Positions 9,923-20,300 of a stretch of DNA of 64,000 nt are shown here, in pieces (within the stretch, counting starts at the first letter, position 1; each line of letters begins with the position of its first letter). Made by a program: the position numbers and the translations under genes. The stretch covers positions 90,464,482 to 90,528,481 of the forward strand of contig CP154956.1 in the NCBI GenBank assembly GCA_039621445.1. The letters are read 5' to 3'. This DNA comes from Euglena gracilis (taxonomy: Eukaryota > Euglenida > Euglenophyceae > Euglenales). Below the pieces are notes generated by a model, which was not told the origin of the DNA, ran no database searches, and saw only the letters and a list, made by a program, of their open reading frames with translations.

Positions 9923-10742
9923 CCTGGGCGTGGAATTCCCGCCACAGGTCGCACGGCAGGTACCGCCAGTTGGCACTTACACCGCACATTTTCGTGCACA
10001 CTCCCCCGGATTACCCGAGGAAGAGACAGTGGAAGCACCTGTCCGGAGTGAACACCCACGTGTGAAAGAAAGTATTTTTCGATCCCCTGAGCGCATGCCC
10101 CGGCGGGATTATCCTGCACAGGAGTATGTGTCTCAGTACACCGTCTCTGGGGATTACCCCCAGGAGGCGCCAATGCCACGGGATCAGTACGTATATCCTC
10201 CTCAACCCCACCCAACCATACCTGACCCTATCCCACGACGTCCTGCGGAGGGAAATCCTCCCACGACGTCTGACTCTGCCCGAAGCGCTCGTCCGCGTGA
10301 AGCCGCGGCAGCGCCTCGCGCTGCACCAGTGCCCCCGGTACGGGATGAACCCGTTAACCCGTGGACTGGCCGGCTGTTTGAGACTGAGGAGGAGCGCCAA
10401 CAGTATGAATATGCTCTGACGATCCAACGACAAATCGCGCGTCGCCCCCCTGTTTCCGCTGGCCAGGGATACCCTGCCCGGGCGGAAATGACACAAGAGC
10501 GAGCATTGATGCTGCGTGTCGGCTCTCACAGGAGTCACAGTATCACGATCAGTCACCAGCGCGACACAGCAGGACGTTGCTGTGGCGGAAGCCCCTACAG
10601 CACGGCCCACAAACTCACCGCCGGGGTTAATACACATACAACCAGAAAAAAGAAGAGAGAATGGAAGGGAAAGAGTGGAAAAGAAAGAGTGAGAGATGGG
10701 GGGACTGGGAGCAGAGAGAAGGAAGAAATATTTTGTAGATAA
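9855..10742 (+). CDS. Uncharacterised proline-rich 3' ORF of the element
   Basis: ATG at 9855; 295 codons. The first half is rich in Pro, Arg and Glu; a more ordered stretch reads NPWTGRLFETEEERQQYEY and has a helical character. No signal peptide, membrane segment or fusion motif is visible, so an envelope role is not supported. It may be a displaced Gag-like piece or simply an open remnant. Codon use resembles the rest of the element. Confidence 0.4.
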   Translation: MTGLVYYTDPDASGFAADITMRDLGVEFPPQVARQVPPVGTYTAHFRAHSPGLPEEETVEAPVRSEHPRVKESIFRSPERMPRRDYPAQEYVSQYTVSGDYPQEAPMPRDQYVYPPQPHPTIPDPIPRRPAEGNPPTTSDSARSARPREAAAAPRAAPVPPVRDEPVNPWTGRLFETEEERQQYEYALTIQRQIARRPPVSAGQGYPARAEMTQERALMLRVGSHRSHSITISHQRDTAGRCCGGSPYSTAHKLTAGVNTHTTRKKKREWKGKSGKERVRDGGTGSREKEEIFCR

Positions 10743-11190
10743 AAAAACCAGACTTGATAGATGATAATTTTTAGAAGAATTTAAACATTATTTGCGAAAT
10801 TATTCATGTGAATATATATAGTAATATATATATATATATATATATATATTTGTATACTATAAAAACGCTATACGATATGTAACATTGGTCATCTGCGCCT
10901 TCACTCTGCCTATATGAACATTATATATCTGAGATGAATATCCATAACATATAAGAAAATCAGTAGGAATTCTTAAAGATTAAGCCTCTTATTAGAAAGA
11001 GACTGGCTTGGAAAAAAACTAATGACACACAGCACACACAGCGGAATAATAATAAATTTATTTTTATGGGCCGCCTAAGGCTGCCAGACATAAAAAAATT
11101 TGTTCCAATAAGTAAGCACTTTTTTTACTTAGCACGCAATTTTGTAGTCTTTGTAAGTTTTTTTATTCCTAGTGCGGATATGACCGCCTA
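10743..11190. other. AT-rich non-coding block inside the element
   Basis: About 450 bp, strongly AT-rich, unlike the surrounding GC-balanced element. It includes (TA)n at about 10827-10850 and several T-runs. No ORF or terminal repeats were seen. It might be an insertion or a structured 3' non-coding region. From 11191 to 11553 composition returns to normal and includes two hairpins, AGCCG AAA CGGCT (11367) and CCGCG AAA CGCGG (11389). Confidence 0.6.
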
Positions 11191-11553
11191 GGACCATATG
11201 ACCAGGATATACCCCCCCTTCCACACCTCTCCCCTCGCGGTTTCAGCGAATCGCTTGGCCAACCCAGCGTGCCTTTGGCACACCCAGAGTGGGGGGATGG
11301 GACTCCTTGTCAGGAAGCCTGCCAAGCCCGGTTTCCCACAGTGGGGGCTTTTTCACACCCCACCTAAGCCGAAACGGCTAATAGGTAACCGCGAAACGCG
11401 GCTAACCTTTTGCGCGTTTTTGGGCTTTGGGTGGATGCCACTGTGCGGAAAGGAGAGACACCGAATGGAGAAGTGAACCCCACCTGGGGCAGCGTCAGAT
11501 ATCCTGACTGGACTGGGAAACCCTGGTCCATGAAGGAAATCGGGCGTAGCCCT

Positions 11554-11563
11554 TGGAGGGGGA
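11554..11563 (+). promoter_or_regulatory. Polypurine tract
   Basis: GGAGGGGGA directly precedes the 3' LTR. It is the expected primer for plus-strand DNA synthesis in LTR elements. Confidence 0.75.
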
Positions 11564-11991
11564 TGTGTACCAGGCACGTCCCAGCTCTGTAGGATACCTG
11601 CAGAGTGGGTTCTGTGACGGTCGCACCACTGTGGAAATCCACAGCTGGTAAGATCGTGGCAGACCCTTCTGGGATCTGCCCCTGGACACGTCAGCACTTT
11701 TCTCTCCTTCCCCCACAGGTGGTATTCTTCACTGTCATTCTTCCAAAGTTTGACCATTGGTTTTGTCAGAGGGAAAAACCCTCGGAACAGTCGAACTTGA
11801 TCTCAGAAGAAACTTCTGAGTCTTTGCTTTGTGCTTTGCTTCTTGGGGAATCGGGAAGAAAAGGGGAAAACCACTTTTCGTTACTCCAAAGACTTTTCCC
11901 TATCATAAGTAGGCTGCGCACCAAGGCGAAAGCGAAAGGCTTTTACAGAAAGTCCCAAAAAGGGGAAAAGGGAAAGCTTTGGACGTACACT
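11564..11991 (+). repeat. 3' LTR
   Basis: TGTGTACC to GTACACT, near-identical to 777-1207. It is followed by the right copy of GATGG. Confidence 0.9.
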
Positions 11992-11996
11992 GATGG
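11992..11996 (+). repeat. Right target-site duplication GATGG
   Basis: Second copy of the 5-bp duplication; see 772-776. Confidence 0.85.
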
Positions 11997-12346
11997 GTAG
12001 TCTGCCAGACCTGTTTTTCCCGCTCCTGACAATGTTTCCTTGATTGATGAATGTGATGGGTCCCCATGACCCAATGGGCCTTGCCCTGGATGGCTCCTCT
12101 GACGCTTTGCTCTGACCACAAGTGTCCAGGGTCCATGGCCGTCACACAAGCTTTGTTGAAAACAGGAAATTTCTGACGAACTGGGGGGCGGAAGGGTTGC
12201 GACGGCCACGGACGGACGTGTTGGCCCTGCTCCATCAGGTACTCCAGCGCCTGCAGTTCCTCGGTGTTTTCCAGCTTCGGCTGTCTGTCTTGAACGTCCT
12301 TGTGCTCCCACTTCCTCTTGACAGCTTGAAATTTTTTCCAACACAT
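11992..12346 (-). CDS. Proximal part of the split ORF
   Basis: ATG at 12346 (MCWKKFQAVKRKWEHK), preceded in frame by TGA two codons upstream, so it is either the start or just inside a splice acceptor. It encodes about 118 residues: a charged helical segment (residues about 8-45), then a Trp/Pro/His-rich part. The final codons are ACC CAT within the target duplication, and the same frame continues at 776 downward. Function unknown. Upstream frames near 12360-12430 also look coding-like but do not connect without a splice or frameshift. Confidence 0.6.
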
Positions 12347-12479
12347 CTTTCATTGAATTTCGTTGAACCCGTGTTTGATTTTTGAATGTCTTCGTCCTCC
12401 GTATTGACCGCACTCGTAGAGTTGAAATTCTTTCTCCTTGAGGTCGAAGGGCAGAAATAGGAATCCGCCAACTCCGGCA

Positions 12480-12605
12480 ACAAAAAGCAGTAAGAAGCAC
12501 CCCCCGCGCACGCACGAACACAGAACAGAATAGCCGGCAAGGAAAGCAGGACCTCACCATCTCGCAGTGCGGAGCCCGAATGGTCTTGGCCCTCCACAGG
12601 GGGGT
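12480..12605. repeat. Module repeated at 13027-13445
   Basis: Two short blocks here, one near AAGAAGCACCCC...GGAAAGCAGG and one near CTCACCATCTCGCAG, recur at 13027-13070 and 13383-13443 in a different order. 12606-12742 holds an A/T-rich stretch with no feature seen. Confidence 0.5.
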
Positions 12606-12742
12606 GGATCTAGCCAGAACCCAGCAAAAAAAAATCAGTTTCGCAGGATAAATTTTTTTTATTTTGTTGCAAAGGAAAGGTTGGCAGTACCCAAGGTGGG
12701 GGGAGATTTTGAATCTGCCACAAAACCTGGCATTTATTGAAA

Positions 12743-12995
12743 TAGTATGTGGAAAGGACAGCCCACATGGTTGGACACAAAAATAATTTGTTGTGGTCTT
12801 CGGATGGTAAAAGTGAGAGTGAATTCCCTGAGCAAAGAAATGTTGCAAGAGGGGGGGGTGGACACCACCCACTGGAAACCCCACAGCACCAGAGGCTGGG
12901 GTTTTATGGTGGAAGAACGCTGGTTTGCAAGTGGAGGAAGTTCAGCAACTGGGTCATTGGAAAAATTTCGGAGGCTTTCAAGCCCATTATTTGAG
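12743..12995 (+). pseudogene. Tyrosine-recombinase C-terminal relic
   Basis: Read across three frames, the translation shows the hallmarks of the catalytic C terminus of a tyrosine recombinase: a helical lead-in (LSKEMLQEGGVDTTHWK), H-S-T-R (12882-12893), then QLGHWKNFGGFQAHY in another frame with G-H-W at 12952-12960 and the nucleophile-position Tyr at 12988-12990. Spacing of HxxR, HW and Y fits the family. At least two frameshifts make it inactive. It probably derives from a DIRS- or Crypton-type element; only this end is preserved. Confidence 0.6.
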
Positions 12996-13070
12996 GCTTG
13001 GGGTCGTATCAAAAATTCAAAGAATTACGGCCCAGTGCCTCACCATCTCGCAGGGCGGAGCCCGAATGGT

Positions 13071-13487
13071 CTCGGACTCCCACGACACAGGAAGGGGGAG
13101 GAAGGGACCAAGAGGGCGAAGCACAAGAAGATGGTGAGCCCAACCCCCCCGCCCAGAAAATCAGCAGAAAAAAGAAAGACATCCCAGCCAGAAAGGGGGC
13201 CCCCGACCAAGCACCCCCAATCACCCACCCAGAAACACACCAGAAAGCGACGGCCGTCCCCACCTCCGGGGGGACCCCACCAAGCGACCATTTGCGAGGT
13301 GCGAGGGGGGAGCCACGACGGTTCAGCTTCGCCAAGGTGTCGGAGGAGACCTCATCGTCGCCAGTCCGATAACAAAGGCGCATTAAGAAGCACCCCGCGG
13401 GCACCAACCACACCAGAACAGAACAGCCAGCTAGGAAAGCAGGCTCTTGTGCTTCGCCCTCTTGGTCCCGTGTCGTGGGAGTCCGAG
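13071..13487. mobile_element. Possible 417-bp element with terminal inverted repeat
   Basis: CTCGGACTCCCACGACAC (13071-13088) returns as its exact inverse at 13470-13487. A second inverted block (GGGACCAAGAGGGCGAAG..., 13104-13127) pairs with 13445-13468. No clear target duplication was seen. The interior is open in several frames but not recognisable. Confidence 0.45.
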
Positions 13488-13517
13488 GATAGTTCCAAAA
13501 GAAAAAGAAAAATGGAT

Positions 13518-13539
13518 ACCGTGCGTTAAAACGCACGGT
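13518..13539. repeat. Perfect 10-bp-stem palindrome
   Basis: ACCGTGCGTT and its inverse separated by two A residues. The rest of 13540-14700 is A/T-rich sequence in which I see no gene. Confidence 0.7.
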
Positions 13540-14710
13540 AAGGACATTTGATAAACGAAATTTGATAATATTTGATCAATTTGATAAATTTTGATGAAAT
13601 TTGATCGTGATTGTTGGGAAATTTTGCATTACAAACGGAATGCAAAAGAATGGCATTTTTGCACTTCCAGCACCTTCAGCGCTGGGGTTTTGTTGTGCCA
13701 AAACCCACCCCAAAACCCAACTCTCCCCCGAAATTTTGCGGGGGGACAATGAACACCTCAGGCTCCAACTTTGCCCCCATGAGGCTCGCCGGCTCACAAG
13801 ATGTTTGTGCTTCGCCTTCGGTGTCTCTTCCTCCCTGGTCGGTTTTACTCGGGGGTCCAATTTTTCCAATTTTGGGCTAAAAATGGGGGGGGGGGTATTC
13901 AGTGGGGAAGGTCCACGGTGATCATAATATGCAGCCGCAAAACAACTTGTTCAAAGGAAAAAAATCATCTCAATTATGGCATATATCAGAAATGGTTTGG
14001 GAGAGTCATGGTCAGATCCAGGTCAACGGGTAGAAGAGTTAGAGTGTGGCTGTGAGAAGCTCAATACAAGATAGACACTTGGGAAGAAACATTGCCAAGC
14101 AAGCAGCATGCAGGATCCACCAGGATCCGATGTGAACAACTGAAAGAATTGGAAAAATTGTTCAACAAAAAAAGCGAATGGACCATTGCCTTCATGTCAG
14201 TCCCGGGTTCGTGGAGGTTGTTCCTGAGAGGGTTTGGAGGCCTATTCTTTTTCTCTTTCACCCTTGTGGTGCTTCCCAAAATGGGTTGAAACACATTGAT
14301 CCTCCAAAACAACAAAAAGCAAAACATCAAAAACGAATGTGTTTGTTCTGCTCCATGCATTCTTTCTGGGGGCCAAAGTTCCAGATTCCACATTCTCCCC
14401 GCTGCGCTTCACTTGCTGTATTTCCAATATCCTTCATTTTTTTGGTGGATTCCTTGAAGGGCGGGGTCCCAGAGCAGGGCAGTGTGAGTGTTTCTCTGGG
14501 CAAAAGTGTGTTTTTGGGAAGAAATACCCACTTCAATCACATTGCCAACAGGCTCCCCCACAAATTGAAACACCATTTACATGTTCTTGCACTTCCATGG
14601 TGCTATGTGTTGTTTTTTTCCCAAAATAAAAACATTCACATGCGATCCTTTGTGAGAAGGCTGGTCAAAAGGGAAAATGGCTCACAGGTGAAGAGTGAGT
14701 GGCTGAAAGG

Positions 14711-14802
14711 TCAGATGATTGCACAGAGTTTCTTTTTGCCTTTGGCACGGCGTGTAGCAGGCTCATCATGCACTTTGACGACGTTGGTTGCATCATTGCC
14801 AC
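14711..14802 (-). CDS. RAB23-like: Rab23-like GTPase, last exon with CAAX box
   Basis: Acceptor GCCTAG precedes base 14802. The exon encodes GGNDATNVVKVHDEP, a basic run RRAKGKKK, then L-C-A-I-I and TGA (14711-14713). CAII fits a CAAX prenylation box, as in Rab23, rather than the double-Cys tail of most Rabs. It takes two leading bases and joins exon 19161-19280, which leaves one base, in phase. Expected role: membrane anchoring of the GTPase. Confidence 0.8.
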
Positions 14803-14959
14803 CTAGGCAGAAGGCATGCAGCTGTCATAAGATTTACAAATGCTGGTGCGGATGATGATTTGACCATCACACAACGCAGTGGGAGAGGCAGGATTTGCAT
14901 TCCCACACCCAGCATGTTTTTTAGTCATTTTCTTTATCCATTGAAAACACAATTTTGTG

Positions 14960-17900
14960 GCACTATTTGAAGTCCCTCGACAATTTTTCTGGCGCTTTGT
15001 GTCAGAATTTTTTCTGGGAGGAGGGTGACCCCCCCCAAGAGGGGTCGGAAACCACCACAGGGGGGGTCCAGCCTCTGGCTGGAAAAAAGGCTGCTGTCTG
15101 GAAACGAGCTGCTGGCTGGACTCCCCCCCATACAATTGCTTACCGACCCCCGGGGGGGGGAGGGGGGGGTCACTCCACTTTTTTAAAAACCAGTCAGTCA
15201 CTTTTTTTTGGGAAGCCAGTCAGTCACTACCCCCCCCCGTGGGGGGGGGGGGGCTCGGCCACTCAGAAAAACGGCCACTTTCCAGTCACTTTAGGCCATT
15301 TTAGGCCAAAAAAAATTTTCCGGCGCCTTCGGCGCCGGGGTCACTCAAGCCACTTTTGCCCACTCCTGGCCGACCCCCCCCCCGGGGGGGGGAGGGGGGC
15401 CGGGCCCAAAACCAGTCAGTCACTCTGAAAAAACCAGTCCCCCCCCCCCCCCCCGGGGGGGGGGGGGGTGGGACAGTGCTTAAGCAATTGTCTGCTCCCC
15501 CCTCGGGGAATACCTGGGCTGGAAGGTGTTGTGCTGGGCTGGGTCGATGAAAAACAAAAATTTCTAAAACATTTTTGCCTTCTCGACATTTTGATGGATG
15601 GAGCTAGATCAAGGCTGGGACTCATGTCTGGCAGGTGGATGGGACGAGAGCACCAAACCACACACACAAGTGCATGTGCCAGACATTGAGGGCGAGGAAG
15701 TCATGAGAAAAAAAATGCAGGGATAGGGCAGCTGGGTTGGCTGGCCAGCCTGCGGCCGGCTGGACCCAACTTTATTGCACTCGACCACCCCCCCCCCCGG
15801 GGGGCTCCCAGCCCCAATTTGGGCTGCTGGCTGGATTTGAGCTGCTGGCTGGCTGCCTCCCCCCCACCCCCAGGATGGGGTCCCCTCCGGCTTAAGAAAT
15901 CCCCTAGCCATGACTTAAATACCCTGGGGTTGACCCGATATTTGGGGAGGTTTGCTGATTTTGGGTGGGTTTTGGGGTGGGTGAGTGAATGGGTCCCAGG
16001 GGAATGTTGAAATGGGTGGTGGGTGGGTCTGTCCTGAAAACAGAACCTATCCCCCAGCCAGAGGTCAATGAGTCAATTTATGCCAGCGGCACACGTTTTT
16101 ATTTTGTCCCCAAATCCCCAATCGTTCTGGCGCGAATTTGTGGGAATCCCTGTATTCAAATAAGCTTTAATCAAATTCTGGGGAAGAAGCCATTTTTTGC
16201 GTTGTTTTGATTTGGCTTTTTTGCTTGACAAAAACATATATCCAAAATATGATCCAAAACATGCACCTACGTGACAAAAGTTGAGTAATGAAAAAAAAAG
16301 TCCGAAAGAGGTGAAAATTTTTTTCTGCAAAAAAGAAATTTAAATCCAACCGACGATGATTTTTTTGTTTTTTTTTGTTTATTATTTGTGCGTTCTTTGC
16401 CTCGCGTTTTATAAGGGTCCGTGTTGCAGTTTTTCCTCTCTGAGAACCCTGGTTTCGGTGCACAAAAACGGGAAAAAAGTTCTTCTGGACTGGACCCAAA
16501 CCAACAAGGCTTTTGACAATGCTGACCTCTTTGTACCAGTGGGGGGGGGGGGCAAATACTTTTTGTGGGTTTCTTTTTTGCATTTTTCCCGAACCATTTT
16601 TCGATTTTTTTTTGCTGGGAAATGTATTTAGGCTTGGAAAAAAAACTCCTCAATTTGACCCCGATTTTTCCTGAGACCAGTTTGTCAATTCTTGTCATCC
16701 TTGGATTTTTTTTGCCAACAACCTTGAACAATATTTGCCAATAACCTTGAACATATTTTTGCAATTATGTTCCCGAAATCAAATCAAAACAGATCAAAAT
16801 ACAGTTGCACTTCTTCTTCGGAAACAATTCTTCTTTTCAAATTGCCATGGTGGGAGGAGGTCGACCCCCCCCCCAGGCCTTCATGAACAGCCCTGGCCTT
16901 GGCAATGAGCTGCCCGGATCAGTGTCTTGAAAAATGGGTTCATTTTGGCCCATCAACCTGGGGCAAAAATAGCTCAACTGGAACAAGGTGGCGCAAAGAG
17001 CAAGCTTTCAAGTGGTGGCGCTCACTGCCACCCCCCAGAATTCAAAAACCCTTCTCCTGCAATGGTGGACGTTTGGGTTTTTCAAGGACAGAACAGGACA
17101 GGACAAGAAACACGGGGCTTTTAAGATCTAAAGGCTTCCAGCACATTTTGCAATCCATTTTTTTGATGAAAGAGGGCAAGCCTGGCCTCACCTTGTGTTT
17201 TTTTTTGGTTTTTGTCTCTGTTGGGTCACTGGGTTTTCTCCCCATTGTTATTTGTAGGCCCTTGGACCTTCAGATGTTCCCCCAAAATCTGTGCGAGATC
17301 CCTTTTCAGACTTCTTCTGCCATAACCTCAATCATTGAGATTGAGAATTATTGCAGGCGCAAAGCGCTGGGAGAAAAAAATTACAGTTCCAGGGGAGGGT
17401 CCCAACCCCCCCTCCGCCTGTCAGCTGGGAAGGGGGGTCCAAACCCCTCCCCCTCCCCCCTGTCAGACCCCTTTTCCCTCCCGCTAAAAAAAAAAACAAA
17501 CACTCACTTCAAATTACCTGCTGAACCCAGCCCTGACAGGGTTAAGCTAACCCATTGGCGCGGGAGTCCAGTGGCCCAATCAGGGTTGTATGATGGGAAT
17601 CTCGGTGGGGGGGGGGGCAGGGATCAATATAAGGAGACGAGGGGGGGGGGGTGGGCCGGCCCCCCCCTGCAGGCCAGGAGGGGGGGGGGGGACACCCCCC
17701 CCCCACCTAAACAGTGGCGCGGTCAGGGTGACCGAAAATTTTTGACCCCCAAAACGACCAAAAGTGCCATTTTGGGCACTTTTTGGGCAAAAATTGGCCA
17801 AAAATGCAAAAAAATTTCGCCGGAGGAAAAAACTGATCCTTTTTGGGGGGGTCCCGGGTACCCCCCCAGGGTCGGTCCGGACCCCCCTTGCAGGTGGGGG

Positions 17901-18560
17901 GGGGGGGAGTGGTCCGGACCCCCCCCTGCGGGCCAGGGGGGGGGGGGGGGTGGTCCGGACCCCCCCCCGGGGGGGTGGGGGGGGGGGGGGCTCCCCCTTC
18001 CAAAACTAGGGGGGCTTCTTTTTAAGACCCGGGGGGGGGGGGGGCCTGCTGACTTAAAAAGAAGCCTGGGGGGGGCCTCCTACTCCAGTTTTCGGTCGCC
18101 GACCTTTTCGCCGTTCAGTGCATCATTTCAACCCTGTTTTGGGGTCAAAAAACAATTTTTTTTGAATTTCTCAAAAATGGTGGGGAATCAAAGCAAATCA
18201 AAATGCCCCATCTAACAGCATTTTGATTTCCCGCAACTCCCCGCCTGGCCCGATTTACGACCATTTTTCGACCAATTTTGGCCATTTTGCCAAAATTTCA
18301 TATCTCAAGATACACACCCGGGGCGAAAAACAACCCAACCATGGAAAAAAGGAGCTGGCTGGGGGGGGATGCTGGCTGGACCCCCCTCAACCTGGCTGCA
18401 CCGGGCTGCCCAACTCTACTTCAGCGGGGGGGGTCCGCAGCTCGGCTGGGAGCTGCTGGCCTGGCTCGCTGGACTACCCCAGTTTGGGCTCCCTCCAAGT
18501 GCTGTGGGGGGGTCGGACCCCCCAGCACTCCTGCAAGGAATAATTCCTTGCAGGGGTGAC
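14960..18560. repeat. G/C-run and CTGGCTGG-rich intron sequence
   Basis: Intron of the Rab23-like gene. Blocks of C- and G-runs (15030-15480, 17600-18110) alternate with short words such as CAGTCAGTCAC, GCTGGCTGG and CTTAAG, and with hairpins such as GGCGCCTTCGGCGCC (15325). A degenerate copy of the CAACTCCCCGCC module found at 41-45 and 60-62 kb lies near 18226. Between 16000 and 17560 I see no supportable gene; a short plus-strand frame after TTTGTAG at 17252 looks coding-like but is isolated. Confidence 0.6.
18534..18556. repeat. Perfect palindrome
   Basis: TGCAAGGAAT and its inverse meet around TA; eleven base pairs with essentially no loop. Confidence 0.75.
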
Positions 18561-19160
18561 CTAAGAATCGGCACACCTGGAAATGCGGGAAAGCCTGGTG
18601 GGGAGGGTTGGATCAGTGATTCACTTGGCGACCCCCCCCCCCGGGGGGCACTTCTTCCCGGGCCCAAAATCAACCCACTTTTTTTTCAAATACCACTACC
18701 ACCCACAACCCCATCCCAGGGGGGTCAACCACCCACCCACCCACCCACCCAAATCGGGCCAAAATCGGCCAAAAACACTGAAAAAAATCTCCAGCCCGGC
18801 CTTTGGTTGGGCAAAAACCTGACCCGTGGCGCCGGCCACCCCCTCGGGGTCCCGGGGTCCCGGGGCCCAACCCACCAAACCACTCTCGAACACCCCCCCC
18901 CCGGGGTCACACAGATGTGAGTCCATTGGTCAGACCCCTCCCAACCACCAAGGGGGTGGAGGGGTGATCCCCCACCCACCAACCCACCCACCTGCCAACA
19001 AAGTTTCCTGTCCAGCCGTAGGGAGGTGTCACACCACTGTTAAATGAACTATTGCACGCGGCATAAATGATTTCTGCCGTTAGAAATGCATTCCCACGTT
19101 CTTCAATTCTCGATGCATAAAAAGCAGGAACCGGAAGGAAGGTGGTGTGCGGTGGCACAC

Positions 19161-19280
19161 CAGTGCCAGCAGGGGCGTTGAACCCTTCCTTCCTGGCACC
19201 CTTCGCGCCAGCCTGAATAGGCATGCTGTCGGGTTCGATCTGCCCCCGGCGCACATACGACTCGGCCAAGTACTCAAAAA
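19161..19280 (-). CDS. RAB23-like: Rab23-like GTPase, penultimate exon
   Basis: Acceptor ACTTCCAG precedes 19280 and donor GTGTGCC follows 19161. Two leading bases complete the Val left open by the exon at 21199-21281, giving VFEYLAESYVRRG, the C-terminal helix typical of Rab23. A Gly/Lys/Ala-rich hypervariable stretch follows. The 120-nt exon leaves one base for the final exon. The frame remains open past the donor to about 18992, so an alternative, longer exon with donor GTGGGT there is possible. Confidence 0.85.
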
Positions 19281-19539
19281 CTGGAAGTGAGGAACGGTGA
19301 TATGCAAAGCCTGGTGGGGATCCCTGCCTCACCCCAACATTGAAGCGACCGAAACAAAATTGCGCTGGATTTTGGCGCAAAGCTCCCGTCCTGATTCATT
19401 GAGAAAAAGATGGCACCTTTTTTGGGGTGTGGCATGGCAGTTGGAAACCTCATTGAAGCTTTCAGAAGATCTACCATTTTTCTGGCCTTTCAATTCCTGG
19501 TTTCAGCAGAACTGGTGTTTGATTTGATGCAGTGGTTTT

Positions 19540-20300
19540 CTTAAATACCCGGAGGGGGGGGTCGTCCGGCTGGCTGGAAAAAGGTGCTGGCTGAAAAGAA
19601 GTGCTGGCAGGATTCTCCAAACCAAGCAGCCCCATCCCTCCCAGAATTACAAACCCCTGAGAGAAAAGACCCCCCCCCCCCCGAGGGGTGGGGAGTCCAA
19701 TGGGGGGGGGGGGTCTGGCCAGCTGCCGCCTCGGGTCAGATGATACCCAAACCCTGGCAAAGGCCCTGCTGGCCGAAAAAAGCTGTTGGCTGAAAGCTGC
19801 TGGCTGGCTGTACCCCCCCCCCCGGGTTCTTTTTCTCCGGCTTAAGAAAACCCCTGATTCCATGACCTGAAGGCATTGTTCTCCTGCAGGAAACAAACCA
19901 CCAGTGCTCAAGACACTGTGTTAGGTGCAGGCCTTTGCTTGGGGAGAATTTCCACAGCTGCAGAAAAGTTTGGGTGAAAATAAAAGTGGGTCAGGCTGTT
20001 TTTTACCAACCCCGGGGGGGGAGGGGGGGTCCGGAGTGCCTGTGAGTGCCTGCCCAGGCAGGCACTACCCCCCCCCCTGGGGGGGGTCGGATTTCGGCCT
20101 GTGCCCGGGCACATTCCTTTGAAAATAGGCCATTTTTGGCTCCCCGGCGCCTTTGGCGCCGGGGTTGTGCTAGGGCACTTTCGGCCGTGTGCCCTACCCC
20201 CCCCCAGGGGGGGGGGTCGGATTTGGAGTGCCTTGGGGTGCCTGCCCAGGCAGGCACCCCCCCCCCCCGGGGTGGGGTCGGCACCCGACTAAAATACAGC
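19540..20300. repeat. G/C-run cluster with GTGCCTGCCC palindromes
   Basis: Poly-C/poly-G tracts flank two copies of the palindrome GTGCCTGCCCAGGCAGGCAC (near 20046 and 20239) and a GGCGCCTTTGGCGCC hairpin at 20145. GCTGGCTG words recur. No gene seen here, nor in 20300-21190. Confidence 0.65.

Larger units (their letters stand above)
777..11991 (+). mobile_element. Ty3/gypsy-type LTR retrotransposon, degenerate
   Basis: An 11.2-kb element with two LTRs of about 430 bp, a tRNA primer site, polypurine tract, Gag with two zinc knuckles, retropepsin, reverse transcriptase, RNase H and integrase in Ty3 order, and a 5-bp target duplication. Several frameshifts and one in-frame stop break Gag and Pol, and the integrase lacks its C-terminal half, so it is not autonomous as written. 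The LTRs differ by roughly seven single substitutions plus a divergent stretch of about 24 bases, so the insertion is not very recent. It is long for the family because of an extended coiled-coil Gag, a 3' ORF and an AT-rich block. The RNase H/chromatin-side sequence vaguely recalls algal and dinoflagellate elements, but that is an impression. Confidence 0.95.

Noticed and set aside
9855-10742. Envelope-like gene of the LTR element
   Set aside because: No signal peptide, transmembrane segment or cleavage site; the protein is proline- and arginine-rich and soluble in character.
18992-19364. Independent minus-strand gene of about 124 codons
   Set aside because: Its middle encodes the Rab23 VFEYLAE helix and fits the neighbouring exons in phase at 19280 and 19161; the surrounding open frame is intron.
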